A stretch of DNA of 64,000 bases from Trueperaceae bacterium (lineage in GTDB: Bacteria; Deinococcota; Deinococci; Deinococcales; Trueperaceae): positions 1 through 64,000 of the forward strand of contig JACCWH010000237.1 of NCBI GenBank assembly GCA_013697735.1, read 5' to 3'. The position numbers and the translations under genes were made by a program. The number at the start of each line of letters is the position of its first letter. Position 1 is the first letter of the stretch. The notes beneath the pieces are model-generated. The model worked only from the letters and a program-made list of their open reading frames with translations, ran no database searches and was not told where the DNA came from. This document shows, in pieces, positions 26,814-35,183 of the stretch.

Positions 26814-28331
26814 TCATGCGCCCTCGGGAGTCGCCGCACGCGCGCGCCGCACGGCGGCGGTCACTTCGCTCGCTTCGTCCCATGTCAACACCTCATCCGT
26901 GCGCTCCAGCGTCCGCTCGTGGCCCTTGCCGCAGAGCAGCACCACGTCGCCGGGCCGAGCGGAGGCGATCGCGGCCGCGATCGCCTCGCGGCGGTCGGGG
27001 ATCACCAGGAAGTCCACCCCGGGGCGGGCACCCGCCGCCACGGCGCTCGCGGCCATCGTCGCCAGTATGGCGCCCAGATCCTCGCTGCGGTGATCTTCTT
27101 CGGTGAAGACCGCGAGGTCGGCGCCGGCCACGGCGGCGCGCGCGATCGGCTCGCGCTTCCCGGGATCGCGCTCGCCGGCCGCGCCGATCACCACGATCTT
27201 CCTCCCGCCTGCCGCCGTGGCGATGGCCGCGAGCGCCTTGGCGAGCGCGGGGGCGGTATGGGCGAAGTCCACGATCACGCCGAAGGGCTCCTTCGACACC
27301 AGCTGCATCCGCCCGGGCACGCCCGGGAACGTAGCGAGGCTCCGCACGCCGTCGTGCCACGGCACGCCGACGAGATCGGCGGCGGCGAGCGCCGCGAGGG
27401 CGTTGTGCACGTTGAACGTCCCCACCATCGGCAGCGCCACGGTGATGGGGTCGTGGTCGCGGACCACGAGGTCGAAGGTGATCCCGGTCGCGCGCACGTC
27501 GATACGCTCCGCCCGAACGTCCGCGTCGGGGTGGACGCCGTAGGAGCGCAGCGAGCGTGCGACGGCCGCGAACGCCGCGAAGGCGGGATCGTCGCGGTTG
27601 AGGATCGAGATCGGCGCGCGTCGCACCAGCGTCCGCTTCGCCTCGAGGTACGCCTCGAGGGTGCCGTGATCGTCGAGGTGCTCGGGCGTGAACGTGGTCC
27701 AGACGCCGATGGCGTAGGCGACGTGCTCGAGGCGTCCGAGCGCGAAGCCGTGCGAGCTCGACTCGACGACGGCGAGCGTGACGCCGGCGGCGCGCATGCG
27801 CGCCAGCACCGCATGGACCTCCGTCGCCTCGGGGGTGGTGAAGTGCCCGGGGAGTGTCTCGTGCGAGCGGCCGATGCGCACGCCGACCGTGGCGAGCAGA
27901 CCGGCCACGGCGTCGTCTCGCTCCCCCTGCAGGATGTGGTGGAGGAGCGTCGCGGTGGTGCTCTTGCCATCGGTACCGGTCACGCCGATCGTCGTCAGCG
28001 CGCGCGACGGGTGGTCGTGGAAGGTGGCGGCGAGCGCGGACGTCGCCCAGCGATCGTCGGCGACGTGGACGTAGGGAACACCCCCGGCAACGTGCGTGCT
28101 CCCCGACCGCGTGCCGACCACGCAGACGGCGCCGCGCTCGATCGCTGCAGGTACGAGGTCGTGAGCATCGGAGCGACGGCCGACCCGGGCGACGAAGAGG
28201 CTGCCGGGGACGACCCGGTCGTGCGACTGCGCGACGCCCCTGACCCGTACGTCGTCGACGTCGTCGCGCAGCACGCCGAGCGCGTCGCGGAGGAGGTCGC
28301 GCAGGTGCCACACCCCCGATCCGGCGCTCAT
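26814..28331 (-). CDS. murE: UDP-N-acetylmuramoyl-tripeptide synthetase
   Basis: 505 residues with the three Mur-ligase domains. ATP loop GVTGTDGKST at about 116-125, TTPEATEVHAVLARM, VVESSSHGFALGRLEHV, and the C-terminal domain with VIVDFAHTAPALAKAL and IGAAGERDPGKREP. It adds the third residue of the peptidoglycan stem peptide. Where meso-diaminopimelate enzymes have DNPR, this protein has EEDHRSED, so the amino acid is probably not meso-diaminopimelate; L-ornithine is expected if the organism is a deinococcote (inference). The start at 28331 overlaps the kinase stop (ATGA). Confidence 0.9.
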   Translation of the reverse strand: MSAGSGVWHLRDLLRDALGVLRDDVDDVRVRGVAQSHDRVVPGSLFVARVGRRSDAHDLVPAAIERGAVCVVGTRSGSTHVAGGVPYVHVADDRWATSALAATFHDHPSRALTTIGVTGTDGKSTTATLLHHILQGERDDAVAGLLATVGVRIGRSHETLPGHFTTPEATEVHAVLARMRAAGVTLAVVESSSHGFALGRLEHVAYAIGVWTTFTPEHLDDHGTLEAYLEAKRTLVRRAPISILNRDDPAFAAFAAVARSLRSYGVHPDADVRAERIDVRATGITFDLVVRDHDPITVALPMVGTFNVHNALAALAAADLVGVPWHDGVRSLATFPGVPGRMQLVSKEPFGVIVDFAHTAPALAKALAAIATAAGGRKIVVIGAAGERDPGKREPIARAAVAGADLAVFTEEDHRSEDLGAILATMAASAVAAGARPGVDFLVIPDRREAIAAAIASARPGDVVLLCGKGHERTLERTDEVLTWDEASEVTAAVRRARAATPEGA

Positions 28332-28951
28332 CGCACCGCCAACGGCTCGAGGCCGTTGCGCTCGAGCAACTCGAACACCGTGCGTCGGTCGTCCTCGCGA
28401 CGCACGACGTCGAGCCGGTCGACGTCGAGTACCAGCACCGGCGAGGCGTCGTACGAGGTGATCCAGCGCTCGTAGTTCGCCGCGATGCGCTCGAGGTAGG
28501 CGTCGCTCACGTCGTGCTCGAACGATCGCCCACGCAGGGCGATGTGCCTCCGCACCGTGGGGAGCCCGGCGCGCAGGTAGACGAGCAGGTCGGGCCGCCG
28601 CAAGGAGCGCCGGACGGCGTCGTACATGCCGTGGTAGACGGCGAAATCGCGCGCATCCATGTGACCGTCGTCGAAGAGCGCGCGCGCGAACACGGCCGCG
28701 TCCTCGTCGACCGTGCGGTCCTGGACGACGCGCTCCTCGGGGTTCACCTGGTCGAGATGCTGCCGCAGGCGCGTCGCGAGGAAGAATATCTGGGAGTGGA
28801 AGGCCCACCGTCGCATGTCGGCGTAGAAGTCGCTGAGGTAGGGGTTCTCGTCGACCGCCTCGAGAACGGGGCGAAGATTGTAGCGCTGGGCGATCAGTCC
28901 CGTGAGGGTGGACTTGCCCGCGCCGATCGTGCCCGAGATCGCGACGTACAT
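28328..28951 (-). CDS. Deoxynucleoside kinase (dCK/dGK family)
   Basis: 207 residues. P-loop ISGTIGAGKSTL at the N-terminus, VDENPYLSDFYADMRRWAFHSQIFFLATRL, VVQDRTVDEDAAVFA (the family's DRS/DRT motif) and LVYLRAGLPTVRRHIALRGR (lid arginines). It phosphorylates deoxynucleosides using ATP; which base is favoured cannot be told. First gene of the operon with murE and pdp, with a leaderless-type promoter. Confidence 0.9.
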   Translation of the reverse strand: MYVAISGTIGAGKSTLTGLIAQRYNLRPVLEAVDENPYLSDFYADMRRWAFHSQIFFLATRLRQHLDQVNPEERVVQDRTVDEDAAVFARALFDDGHMDARDFAVYHGMYDAVRRSLRRPDLLVYLRAGLPTVRRHIALRGRSFEHDVSDAYLERIAANYERWITSYDASPVLVLDVDRLDVVRREDDRRTVFELLERNGLEPLAVR

Positions 28952-28958
28952 GCCGACG

Positions 28959-28964
28959 ACGATA
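28959..28964 (-). promoter_or_regulatory. -10 box TATCGT for the dNK-murE-pdp operon (leaderless)
   Basis: TATCGT, 7 bases, ATG. A 10-bp palindrome (28980-28989) lies at the -35 position and faces the divergent CorC promoter as well. Confidence 0.55.
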
Positions 28965-29008
28965 CCAGGCCGCGTGTGGCCTGATCAGGACGGCGCGAGC
29001 GCCTGTGC

Positions 29009-29014
29009 TATCAT
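29009..29014 (+). promoter_or_regulatory. -10 box TATCAT for the CorC-like gene
   Basis: The box ends 10 bases before the ATG at 29025, so the leader would be only a few bases. Confidence 0.5.
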
Positions 29015-29024
29015 CTCGCAACTG

Positions 29025-30458
29025 ATGGATGACATCCCGCCGAGTTCGCACTCACGGCGCTCCCTTCGCACTCCGCTCCTCGTAGTCCCGGTCGTCGCCC
29101 TTCTCACCGTCGCCTTCGCGCAGAACGCGCAGGCGAGTGGCATCGGCGTGGGACAGATCGTGCTCCTGGTGGTGCTGCTCGTGCTCTCCGGCCTGATTTC
29201 GGGCTCGGAGACCGCGCTCACGGCGCTGGGCGAATGGAAGATCCGCCAACTGCGCGAGGAGGGGGGCGACCCGAGCGGCGTCTACGGCTTGCTCGAGCGC
29301 GAGCCGACGCGCTTCATCACCACGCTCCTCATCGGCAACAACCTCGTGAACATCTCCGCCACCGCCCTCGTCACGCAGATGAGCATCCAGCTCTCGCGCC
29401 AGGGGGCCTTCAGCGAGACGGTCGCGGTGGGGTACGCGACCGCGATCATGACCGTGTTGGTGCTGATCTTCGGCGAGATCACCCCGAAGTCGATCGCGGT
29501 GCACCACACGCTCGCCTACTCACGGCTCGCGATCAGGCCGGTGTACCTCCTCTCGGTCTTCCTCTACCCGGTCGGGCTCGCGTTCGCCTGGCTCACGACG
29601 AGCATCCTGCGACTCTTCCGGCTCGAGTCGTCTCACGACCCGTTCATCACCGAGAACGAGCTCCGGCTGATGCTTCGGAGCGCCGAGGAACACGGCGTGA
29701 TCGAGGCGAACGAGCAGGCCATGATCCGCGGGATCATCGATCTCGAGGAGACCGTCGTCCGCGAGGTGATGACGCCGCGTGTCGACGTCGTCGGCCTGCC
29801 AGCGCACGCCTCGCTCGAGACGATGCTGGCGCTCGTCACCGAGCACGGCTACAGCCGGCTCCCCGTCTACGGCGAGACCATGGACGACATCCGGGGCGTG
29901 GTCTACGGGCGCGATCTGCTCCCGTTCCTCGGCCGCTCCGAGGCGCTCACACAGACGACGGCGGCCGACATGATGCAGCCGCCGCAGTACGTTCCCGAGA
30001 CGCTCTCGATCCTCAACCTCATGCGCGACATGCGCATCCGCAAGAACCACATGGCGATCGTGGTCGACGAGTTCGGTGGCACTGCGGGTGTGGTGACGCT
30101 CGAGGACATCATCGAGGAGATCACGGGCGAGATCTACGACGAGACCGACGAGGACGAGGAGGAGGACTTCCTCCCGCTCGACGAGCGCGTCACGAGGGTG
30201 CGAGCGTCCGTCCACCTCGACGAGGTCGAGCAACGGCTCGGCGTCGTCTTCGAGGACGACGGCGAGTACGACACCCTCGGTGGCTTCATGGTGTCGGAGT
30301 TCGGTCGGATACCGCAGTCCGGGGAGTCGCTCGAGCACGACACCGTCCGCTTCACCGTCGATGAGGCCGACGAGCGGCGCGTGGTCTCGGTCTTCGCCGA
30401 GACCGTCATCGACGACGAGCCGAGCTTCCCGGCGGCGTCGGACGAGGCGTCGCCGTAG
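29025..30458 (+). CDS. HlyC/CorC-family membrane protein (DUF21, two CBS, CorC domain)
   Basis: 477 residues. An N-terminal hydrophobic segment is followed by the DUF21/CNNM transmembrane domain (VLSGLISGSETALTAL, GNNLVNISATALVT, IFGEITPKSIAV), the CBS pair (EVMTPRVDVVGLPA and the segment around MMQPPQYVPETLS) and a C-terminal CorC_HlyC domain (YDTLGGFMVSEFGRIPQSGE). Relatives move or regulate Mg2+/Co2+. An acidic stretch (ETDEDEEEDF) lies between CBS and CorC domains. The last 53 bases overlap the convergent alr gene. Confidence 0.88.
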   Translation: MDDIPPSSHSRRSLRTPLLVVPVVALLTVAFAQNAQASGIGVGQIVLLVVLLVLSGLISGSETALTALGEWKIRQLREEGGDPSGVYGLLEREPTRFITTLLIGNNLVNISATALVTQMSIQLSRQGAFSETVAVGYATAIMTVLVLIFGEITPKSIAVHHTLAYSRLAIRPVYLLSVFLYPVGLAFAWLTTSILRLFRLESSHDPFITENELRLMLRSAEEHGVIEANEQAMIRGIIDLEETVVREVMTPRVDVVGLPAHASLETMLALVTEHGYSRLPVYGETMDDIRGVVYGRDLLPFLGRSEALTQTTAADMMQPPQYVPETLSILNLMRDMRIRKNHMAIVVDEFGGTAGVVTLEDIIEEITGEIYDETDEDEEEDFLPLDERVTRVRASVHLDEVEQRLGVVFEDDGEYDTLGGFMVSEFGRIPQSGESLEHDTVRFTVDEADERRVVSVFAETVIDDEPSFPAASDEASP

Positions 30459-31602
30459 GCGAGGACGCCACGGCAGCTGTGGCGTCGACGTAGCGCCGCG
30501 CGACGCGGGCGCCGATGCGCGTCAGCAACTCGTAGGAGACGGTCCCCGCCCGTTCGGCGAGCCTCTCCGTGTCGGGTCCGCCGGGACCGAAGGCGATCGC
30601 CGTGTCGCCGAGCGCGACATCGCCACCGTCGGCGCCGACGTCGAGCATGAGCTGGTCCATGCACACCCGCCCGACCACGCGCACCTCGCGTCCGTGGAGG
30701 TGCATCCAGCCGACGTTCGCGAGTGCCCTCGGGTACCCGTCGGCGTAGCCGAGTCGCACCGTCGCCACGACCGTGTCGGTGGCAGCCGTCCAGCTGGCAC
30801 CGTACCCGATGGTGTCGCCACCACGAACCCGCTTGATGAACGTCACCGGTGCCCGGACGCTCACCACCGGCTCGAGGTCGCCGGCAGCGGCCCGCACCGA
30901 CGGCGAGGCGTGGTGGCCGTAGAGCGCGATGCCGGGGCGCACCATGTCGTGGTGGGCGTGCGGGAGCACGAGCGCGGCGGCGGAGTTCGCCGCGTGCGCG
31001 ATCGGCGGGCGGAGTCCGGCGCGCTCGAGGTCGGTCAGTGCGCGCTCGAAGCGACCGAGCTGCCGTCCGGTGTGGCTGCGCGCGTCGGCGGCGTTCGGAT
31101 CGTCGGAATCGGCGAGGTGGGTCCAGACGCCCTCGACGTCGGTGTATGGCGACGTCGCCGCGGCACGCACCAATGCCACGGCCGCTTCCGCCGGTACGCC
31201 GAGGCGTCCCATGCCGGTGTCGAGCTTCACGTGGACCCGCACGACGCGCGTCGGCCGGGCGGCCTCGATGGACCGTAGGCTCGCCTCGTCGGCGACCGTG
31301 ATCGCGACGTCGTGCTCTGCGAGCTCGCCGATGCGCTCGTGCACGACCCCGAATACCAACACCGGAGCCGTGACGCCCGCAACGCGCAGCGACAGCGCCT
31401 CGTCGGCGGTGGCGACCCCGAAGCGGTCGACGCCGAACGACTGCAGGGCGGGCGCGATCATTCCTGCGCCGTGCCCGTAGGCGTCCGCCTTGACGGCGGC
31501 GAGGAGCAGGGTACCGGGCGCGAGTCGCTCCCGGATGCGGAGCACGTTGCGATGGAGGGCCCCGAGATCGACGAGTGCGACCGGAGCGTCGTCGTGCCTC
31601 AT
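30406..31602 (-). CDS. alr: Alanine racemase
   Basis: 398 residues. The PLP lysine is in AAVKADAYGHGA near residue 40, the catalytic tyrosine in DTIGYGASW, and MVRPGIALYG and GRVCMDQLMLDVG are family signatures. It makes D-alanine for peptidoglycan. The start at 31602 overlaps the permease stop (ATGA). The C-terminus carries a ~20-residue Thr/Pro/Ser/Arg tail, most of it encoded in the part antisense to the end of the CorC-like gene, so the tail probably arose by stop-codon loss into the neighbour. Confidence 0.93.
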   Translation of the reverse strand: MRHDDAPVALVDLGALHRNVLRIRERLAPGTLLLAAVKADAYGHGAGMIAPALQSFGVDRFGVATADEALSLRVAGVTAPVLVFGVVHERIGELAEHDVAITVADEASLRSIEAARPTRVVRVHVKLDTGMGRLGVPAEAAVALVRAAATSPYTDVEGVWTHLADSDDPNAADARSHTGRQLGRFERALTDLERAGLRPPIAHAANSAAALVLPHAHHDMVRPGIALYGHHASPSVRAAAGDLEPVVSVRAPVTFIKRVRGGDTIGYGASWTAATDTVVATVRLGYADGYPRALANVGWMHLHGREVRVVGRVCMDQLMLDVGADGGDVALGDTAIAFGPGGPDTERLAERAGTVSYELLTRIGARVARRYVDATAAVASSPTATPRPTPPGSSARRR

Positions 31603-32768
31603 CGCGTCCAGGTCGACTTCCGCTCGACCCATTTCACCAGGCTCGACGCCGCCAAGGTGAGCGCGATGTAGAGCAACGCCACCGTGTTGTAGGGCGGGAA
31701 CGTCATGAACGTCGATGCCTGGAACTCACGTGCACGCTGCGTGATGTCGCGCACGGAGAGGATCGAGAGGAGCGACGTGTCCTTGAGCATGGCGATGAAC
31801 TCGTTCCCGAGCGGCGGCACCACGATTCGCAGCGCTTGTGGCAGCACGACGTGCCGCGTCGTCTGCCATGGAGCGAGCCCGAGACTCCGCGCCGCCTCGC
31901 GCTGCCCCTTCGGCACCGCCTCGATGCCGGCGCGGAAGATCTCCGCCATGTAGGCGGCGTAGCCCAACGACAGGGCGACCACGCCGCGAGACATCCGCGT
32001 CATGTCGATCGCGCCCCCCGTCGCTTCGCGCAGCGCCCCCTGGAGCGGAAAGCCGACGTAGAGGATCACGACGAGCATCGGAATGCCGCGAAGCGTGTCG
32101 ACGTAGAGCTCGGCGAAGATCGCCAGCGGGTGCTGGGCGCTCACGAGCGCCCCCACGGCGAGGAGCGCGAGCACGATGCCGAGCGCCGTCGCCGCCACTG
32201 CGCCACGCGCGATGCGTGGTGGCAGGAAGGTCGCCTCCCACGCGACACGAACCCCCTGGGGCACGGCCGACAGCGGGACGAACGCCGCCGAGACGTCACC
32301 CTCGGCGAGCCGGAGGAGCGCTCCGTCGACGCCGTCGACGGCGCGAACCGCGAGGGGCACGGGCTCCCCCTCGATTCCTGCAAACCGGCCGCTGCGCACT
32401 GCATCCGCGACACCGGACGGGGTGCCCTGCACGATCGCGACGCGGGCGCCGGGCGTGATCTCGCCGGCGAGCGCCCAAGTGGCCCGCGGCTGGAGCCACA
32501 GCGCAGTGGCGACCGCGAGCGCCCCGATCGCGAGGTAGCCGCAGCGGCGCCACGTCGTCCGACGGGCGCGAAGCACCAGCAGCCACGCCAGCACGAGGCC
32601 CAGCACCATCGAGGCGAGGTAGGCGGCGACCGTGGCGGTAATCGTCACCCAGATCCCGGGGAGGATGAAGGTGAGCGCCCGGCGGTAGCTCTCCGCGGTC
32701 GCGAAGATGTAGAGCACGAAGGGGAGGGCCGAGAGGAGGATGAGCGTGCTCGCTCGCCAGCCGCGCAT
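31599..32768 (-). CDS. Polar amino acid ABC transporter permease with an internal domain insertion
   Basis: 389 residues, about 170 more than a simple His/Glu-type permease. Helices at about 8-25, 35-66 and 75-92 are followed by a ~90-residue soluble insert (about 93-185) that looks like part of a periplasmic binding domain (TPGARVAIVQGTPSGVADAV). The normal permease core comes after: ELYVDTLRGIPMLVVILYV, the EAA loop AGIEAVPKGQREAARSLGL, and a LKDTSLLSILSV segment. It imports a polar amino acid with the binding protein encoded 26 bases upstream; no ATPase gene is nearby. It is coupled to alr. Confidence 0.85.
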   Translation of the reverse strand: MRGWRASTLILLSALPFVLYIFATAESYRRALTFILPGIWVTITATVAAYLASMVLGLVLAWLLVLRARRTTWRRCGYLAIGALAVATALWLQPRATWALAGEITPGARVAIVQGTPSGVADAVRSGRFAGIEGEPVPLAVRAVDGVDGALLRLAEGDVSAAFVPLSAVPQGVRVAWEATFLPPRIARGAVAATALGIVLALLAVGALVSAQHPLAIFAELYVDTLRGIPMLVVILYVGFPLQGALREATGGAIDMTRMSRGVVALSLGYAAYMAEIFRAGIEAVPKGQREAARSLGLAPWQTTRHVVLPQALRIVVPPLGNEFIAMLKDTSLLSILSVRDITQRAREFQASTFMTFPPYNTVALLYIALTLAASSLVKWVERKSTWTR

Positions 32769-32794
32769 CCGAACGGCTGCCCGCGGGGGGGCGC

Positions 32795-33538
32795 TCAGTC
32801 TTCCGCCACGAACCAGCGGAGCTTCAGCGCCTCGAGCGTGCCGTCGGCCTCGATCTCGGCGAGCCCCTCGTTGAACGCGTCCACGAGGTCGCTGCCGATC
32901 GGGAAGACCAAGCCGAGCGGATCTTCACCGAGACCACGGATGTCGACCACGAGGCTGCCGGCATACTCGGCCGCGAAGGCGTCGGCGGGTACCGAATCGA
33001 TCACGACGCCGTCGACGTCGCCATTGAGGAGCGCCTGCACCGCCTGCGAGAAGGTGTCGTAGAGGTTGAGCCGATCGCGGCCGAAGGCGTCCTCGGCGAA
33101 GAAGGCGTTCGTGGTGCCGGTCTGCGCACCGAAGACGCGCCCCTCGTCGGCGACGAGATCATCGAAGGTGAGGTCGGCGTCGGCCACACGCACGGTGATC
33201 GCCTGGGTCACGACGTGGTAGGGCTCGCTGAACTCGACGACCTCTGCGCGCTCGGGGGTGATGGATACGCCCGATGCGACCATGTCGAACTCGCCCGCCG
33301 CGAGTGCTGGGAAGATCCCGTCCCACGCAGTCGACTCGAAGCGCGCGACGCAACCGATCCGTTCGCAGATGGCGTTCACGAGGTCGACGTCGAACCCGAC
33401 GATCGTGCCGGTCTCGTCCACGAACTCGAAGGGGGGATAGGTCGTGTCGGAACCGACCGAGATCTCACGGCCGCCGAGGTCGGCAGCGAGGGCGACGGTC
33501 GCAAGGAGCGACAGGATGAACGTCGAGGGGAACTTCAT
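32795..33538 (-). CDS. Periplasmic amino-acid-binding protein (SBP family 3)
   Basis: 247 residues. A Sec signal peptide without lipobox (KFPSTFILSLLATVALA) is followed by ISVGSDTTYPPFEFVDE, GFDVDLVNAICERIG and ASGVSITPERAEVVEFSEPY, the standard family-3 motifs. The absence of a lipobox means a soluble periplasmic protein, consistent with an outer membrane. GGAGG precedes the ATG. First gene of an SBP-permease-alr operon. Confidence 0.9.
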   Translation of the reverse strand: MKFPSTFILSLLATVALAADLGGREISVGSDTTYPPFEFVDETGTIVGFDVDLVNAICERIGCVARFESTAWDGIFPALAAGEFDMVASGVSITPERAEVVEFSEPYHVVTQAITVRVADADLTFDDLVADEGRVFGAQTGTTNAFFAEDAFGRDRLNLYDTFSQAVQALLNGDVDGVVIDSVPADAFAAEYAGSLVVDIRGLGEDPLGLVFPIGSDLVDAFNEGLAEIEADGTLEALKLRWFVAED

Positions 33539-33625
33539 GGCAACCTCCAGCGGATGCGAGCGACGTGGCGTACTGCGTGTGGCGCGGCTAGCGCACGAGC
33601 GGCTCGCCGGCAGCCTCGAAAGCGC

Positions 33626-33654
33626 AGCCTACCCTTGTGCTGCGCGTGCGGCAA
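33626..33654 (-). promoter_or_regulatory. Promoter of the SBP-permease-alr operon
   Basis: TTGCCG, 17-base spacer, TAGGCT, about 90 bases before the start codon. This is an ordinary leadered promoter. Confidence 0.6.
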
Positions 33655-33679
33655 GGTGTCGTCCGCGCTCGGGGCTCCC

Positions 33680-35128
33680 TCACGGCGTCGAGCGCGCATG
33701 GCGGCCGTACCACCAGTCCCAGGCCACCAGTACGAGTCCGGCGATGATACCGATCTGCACCACCGTGAGCACGTCCTGGAGCCCGGCGACCTGCAGTGCA
33801 GGCGCAAGGGTGGTGGCGTCCGTCCCGGAAGGAGCACTGCTGCGCGCCACCGACCGTGCCGCCCAGACGCTCGCGAGCACTGCGGTGCCGAGCACCTGGC
33901 CGAGGAAGCGCGTGAGCGAGAGCAAGCCCCCGCCGACGCCGGACGATCCGCGCGGAACGGCGCCCATGATGGCACTGTTGTTCGACGTCTGGAAGATGCC
34001 CATGCCGAGGCCGACGGGAAGGAACCGCACGATGTAGCCGAGCGCCGTGGTGTCGGTGTCGAGCGTGCCCACGGCGAGATAGCCGACGAGGATCGAGATC
34101 ATCCCGACCAGCGTGACGGGGCGCTCACCGAAGCGGTCCGCGGCCCAGCCCGCTACCGGCGCCATCACCACCAACACGATCGGCACCACCGCCATCAGGA
34201 CCCCCATCTGGGCAGGCGAGTAGCCGAGCACGCCCTCGAGATAGAAGGGCATCAGGAAGATCACGCCCGAGATGGCCACGAAGGTGGTGAGACCGCTGAT
34301 CAGCCCGACCGTGAGTGCACGAGATCGGAAGAGGGAGAGATCGACCACCGGCGACGGCGCACGCCGCTCCACGGCGACGAAGGCGACGGCGGCGACCAAG
34401 GCCACGGCGAAGAGCGCCACCACGCTCGCCGCGCCGAAGCCGACCGTCTGCCCGAGCGTCAGGGCCAACGACAGCGACAGCAGTGAGGTGAAGATGGTCG
34501 CCGCGCCGGCGACGTCGAATCGTTGTCCCCTTTGCGCTTCGTAGCGCGGGACCACTCGCCAGGCGAGGAGGAGGCCGACGCCGCTCACGAGCACGCCGCC
34601 CGCGAAGACCCAGCGCCACGATGCGAGATCGGCGACGATCCCGCCGAGACTCGGACCGAGCACGATGCCGGCGGAGATGACCGCGCCGTTCACGCCGATG
34701 GCGCGACCCCGTTCCTCCGCCGGGAACGCGTCGGTCACGAGCGCCAGACCGAGAGCCGCGAGCGCTGCGGAGCCGATGCCCTGGATCGTCCGCACCGCGA
34801 CCAGCACCTCGATGGAGGGAGCCAGCGCGCACAGGAGCGACCCGAGCGCGAAGAGGGCGTAGGCGACGAAGTAGACCTTGTGCTTGCCGACGAGGTCGGC
34901 GAGGCGCGCGACGATCGGTAGGAGCGCGATCGATGCCATGAGGTACGCCAACACGACCCATTGCACCGTCGCGAAGGGCGTGTCGAACGTCTTCGAGAGG
35001 GTGGGGAGGATGACGTTGACACCGGTGGCCATCACCGTCGACGCGAACGCTCCGAGCGCCGAAGAGGCGAGGATCCATCGACGACGCACGGGATCCGGCA
35101 GGCTCGTCACCGCGCCATCAGACCACAC
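33680..35128 (-). CDS. MFS multidrug-type exporter (DHA2, 14 helices)
   Basis: 482 residues with about 14 hydrophobic segments. Motif A ADLVGKHKVYF, the motif-B region VRTIQGIGSAALAALGLALV and the motif-C-like GIVLGPSLGGIVADLASWRWVF place it in the drug:H+ antiporter-2 group. The substrate is unknown. The start is GTG at 35128 or, six codons in, GTG at 35110; neither has a clear ribosome site. Divergent from recG. Confidence 0.87.
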   Translation of the reverse strand: MWSDGAVTSLPDPVRRRWILASSALGAFASTVMATGVNVILPTLSKTFDTPFATVQWVVLAYLMASIALLPIVARLADLVGKHKVYFVAYALFALGSLLCALAPSIEVLVAVRTIQGIGSAALAALGLALVTDAFPAEERGRAIGVNGAVISAGIVLGPSLGGIVADLASWRWVFAGGVLVSGVGLLLAWRVVPRYEAQRGQRFDVAGAATIFTSLLSLSLALTLGQTVGFGAASVVALFAVALVAAVAFVAVERRAPSPVVDLSLFRSRALTVGLISGLTTFVAISGVIFLMPFYLEGVLGYSPAQMGVLMAVVPIVLVVMAPVAGWAADRFGERPVTLVGMISILVGYLAVGTLDTDTTALGYIVRFLPVGLGMGIFQTSNNSAIMGAVPRGSSGVGGGLLSLTRFLGQVLGTAVLASVWAARSVARSSAPSGTDATTLAPALQVAGLQDVLTVVQIGIIAGLVLVAWDWWYGRHARSTP

Positions 35129-35172
35129 GGCCGCGGCCGCGCGCTTCGCCCGTGACGGAGGCGGTGCCTGGC

Positions 35173-35178
35173 TAGACT
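35173..35178 (+). promoter_or_regulatory. -10 box TAGACT for recG (leaderless)
   Basis: TAGACT, 5 bases, GTG. Confidence 0.6.
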
Positions 35179-35183
35179 GGGGT

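Noticed and set aside
28332-29051. MurE extended upstream through the kinase gene
   Set aside because: The extension is the kinase gene read in another frame; the ATGA overlap gives a proper MurE N-terminus.
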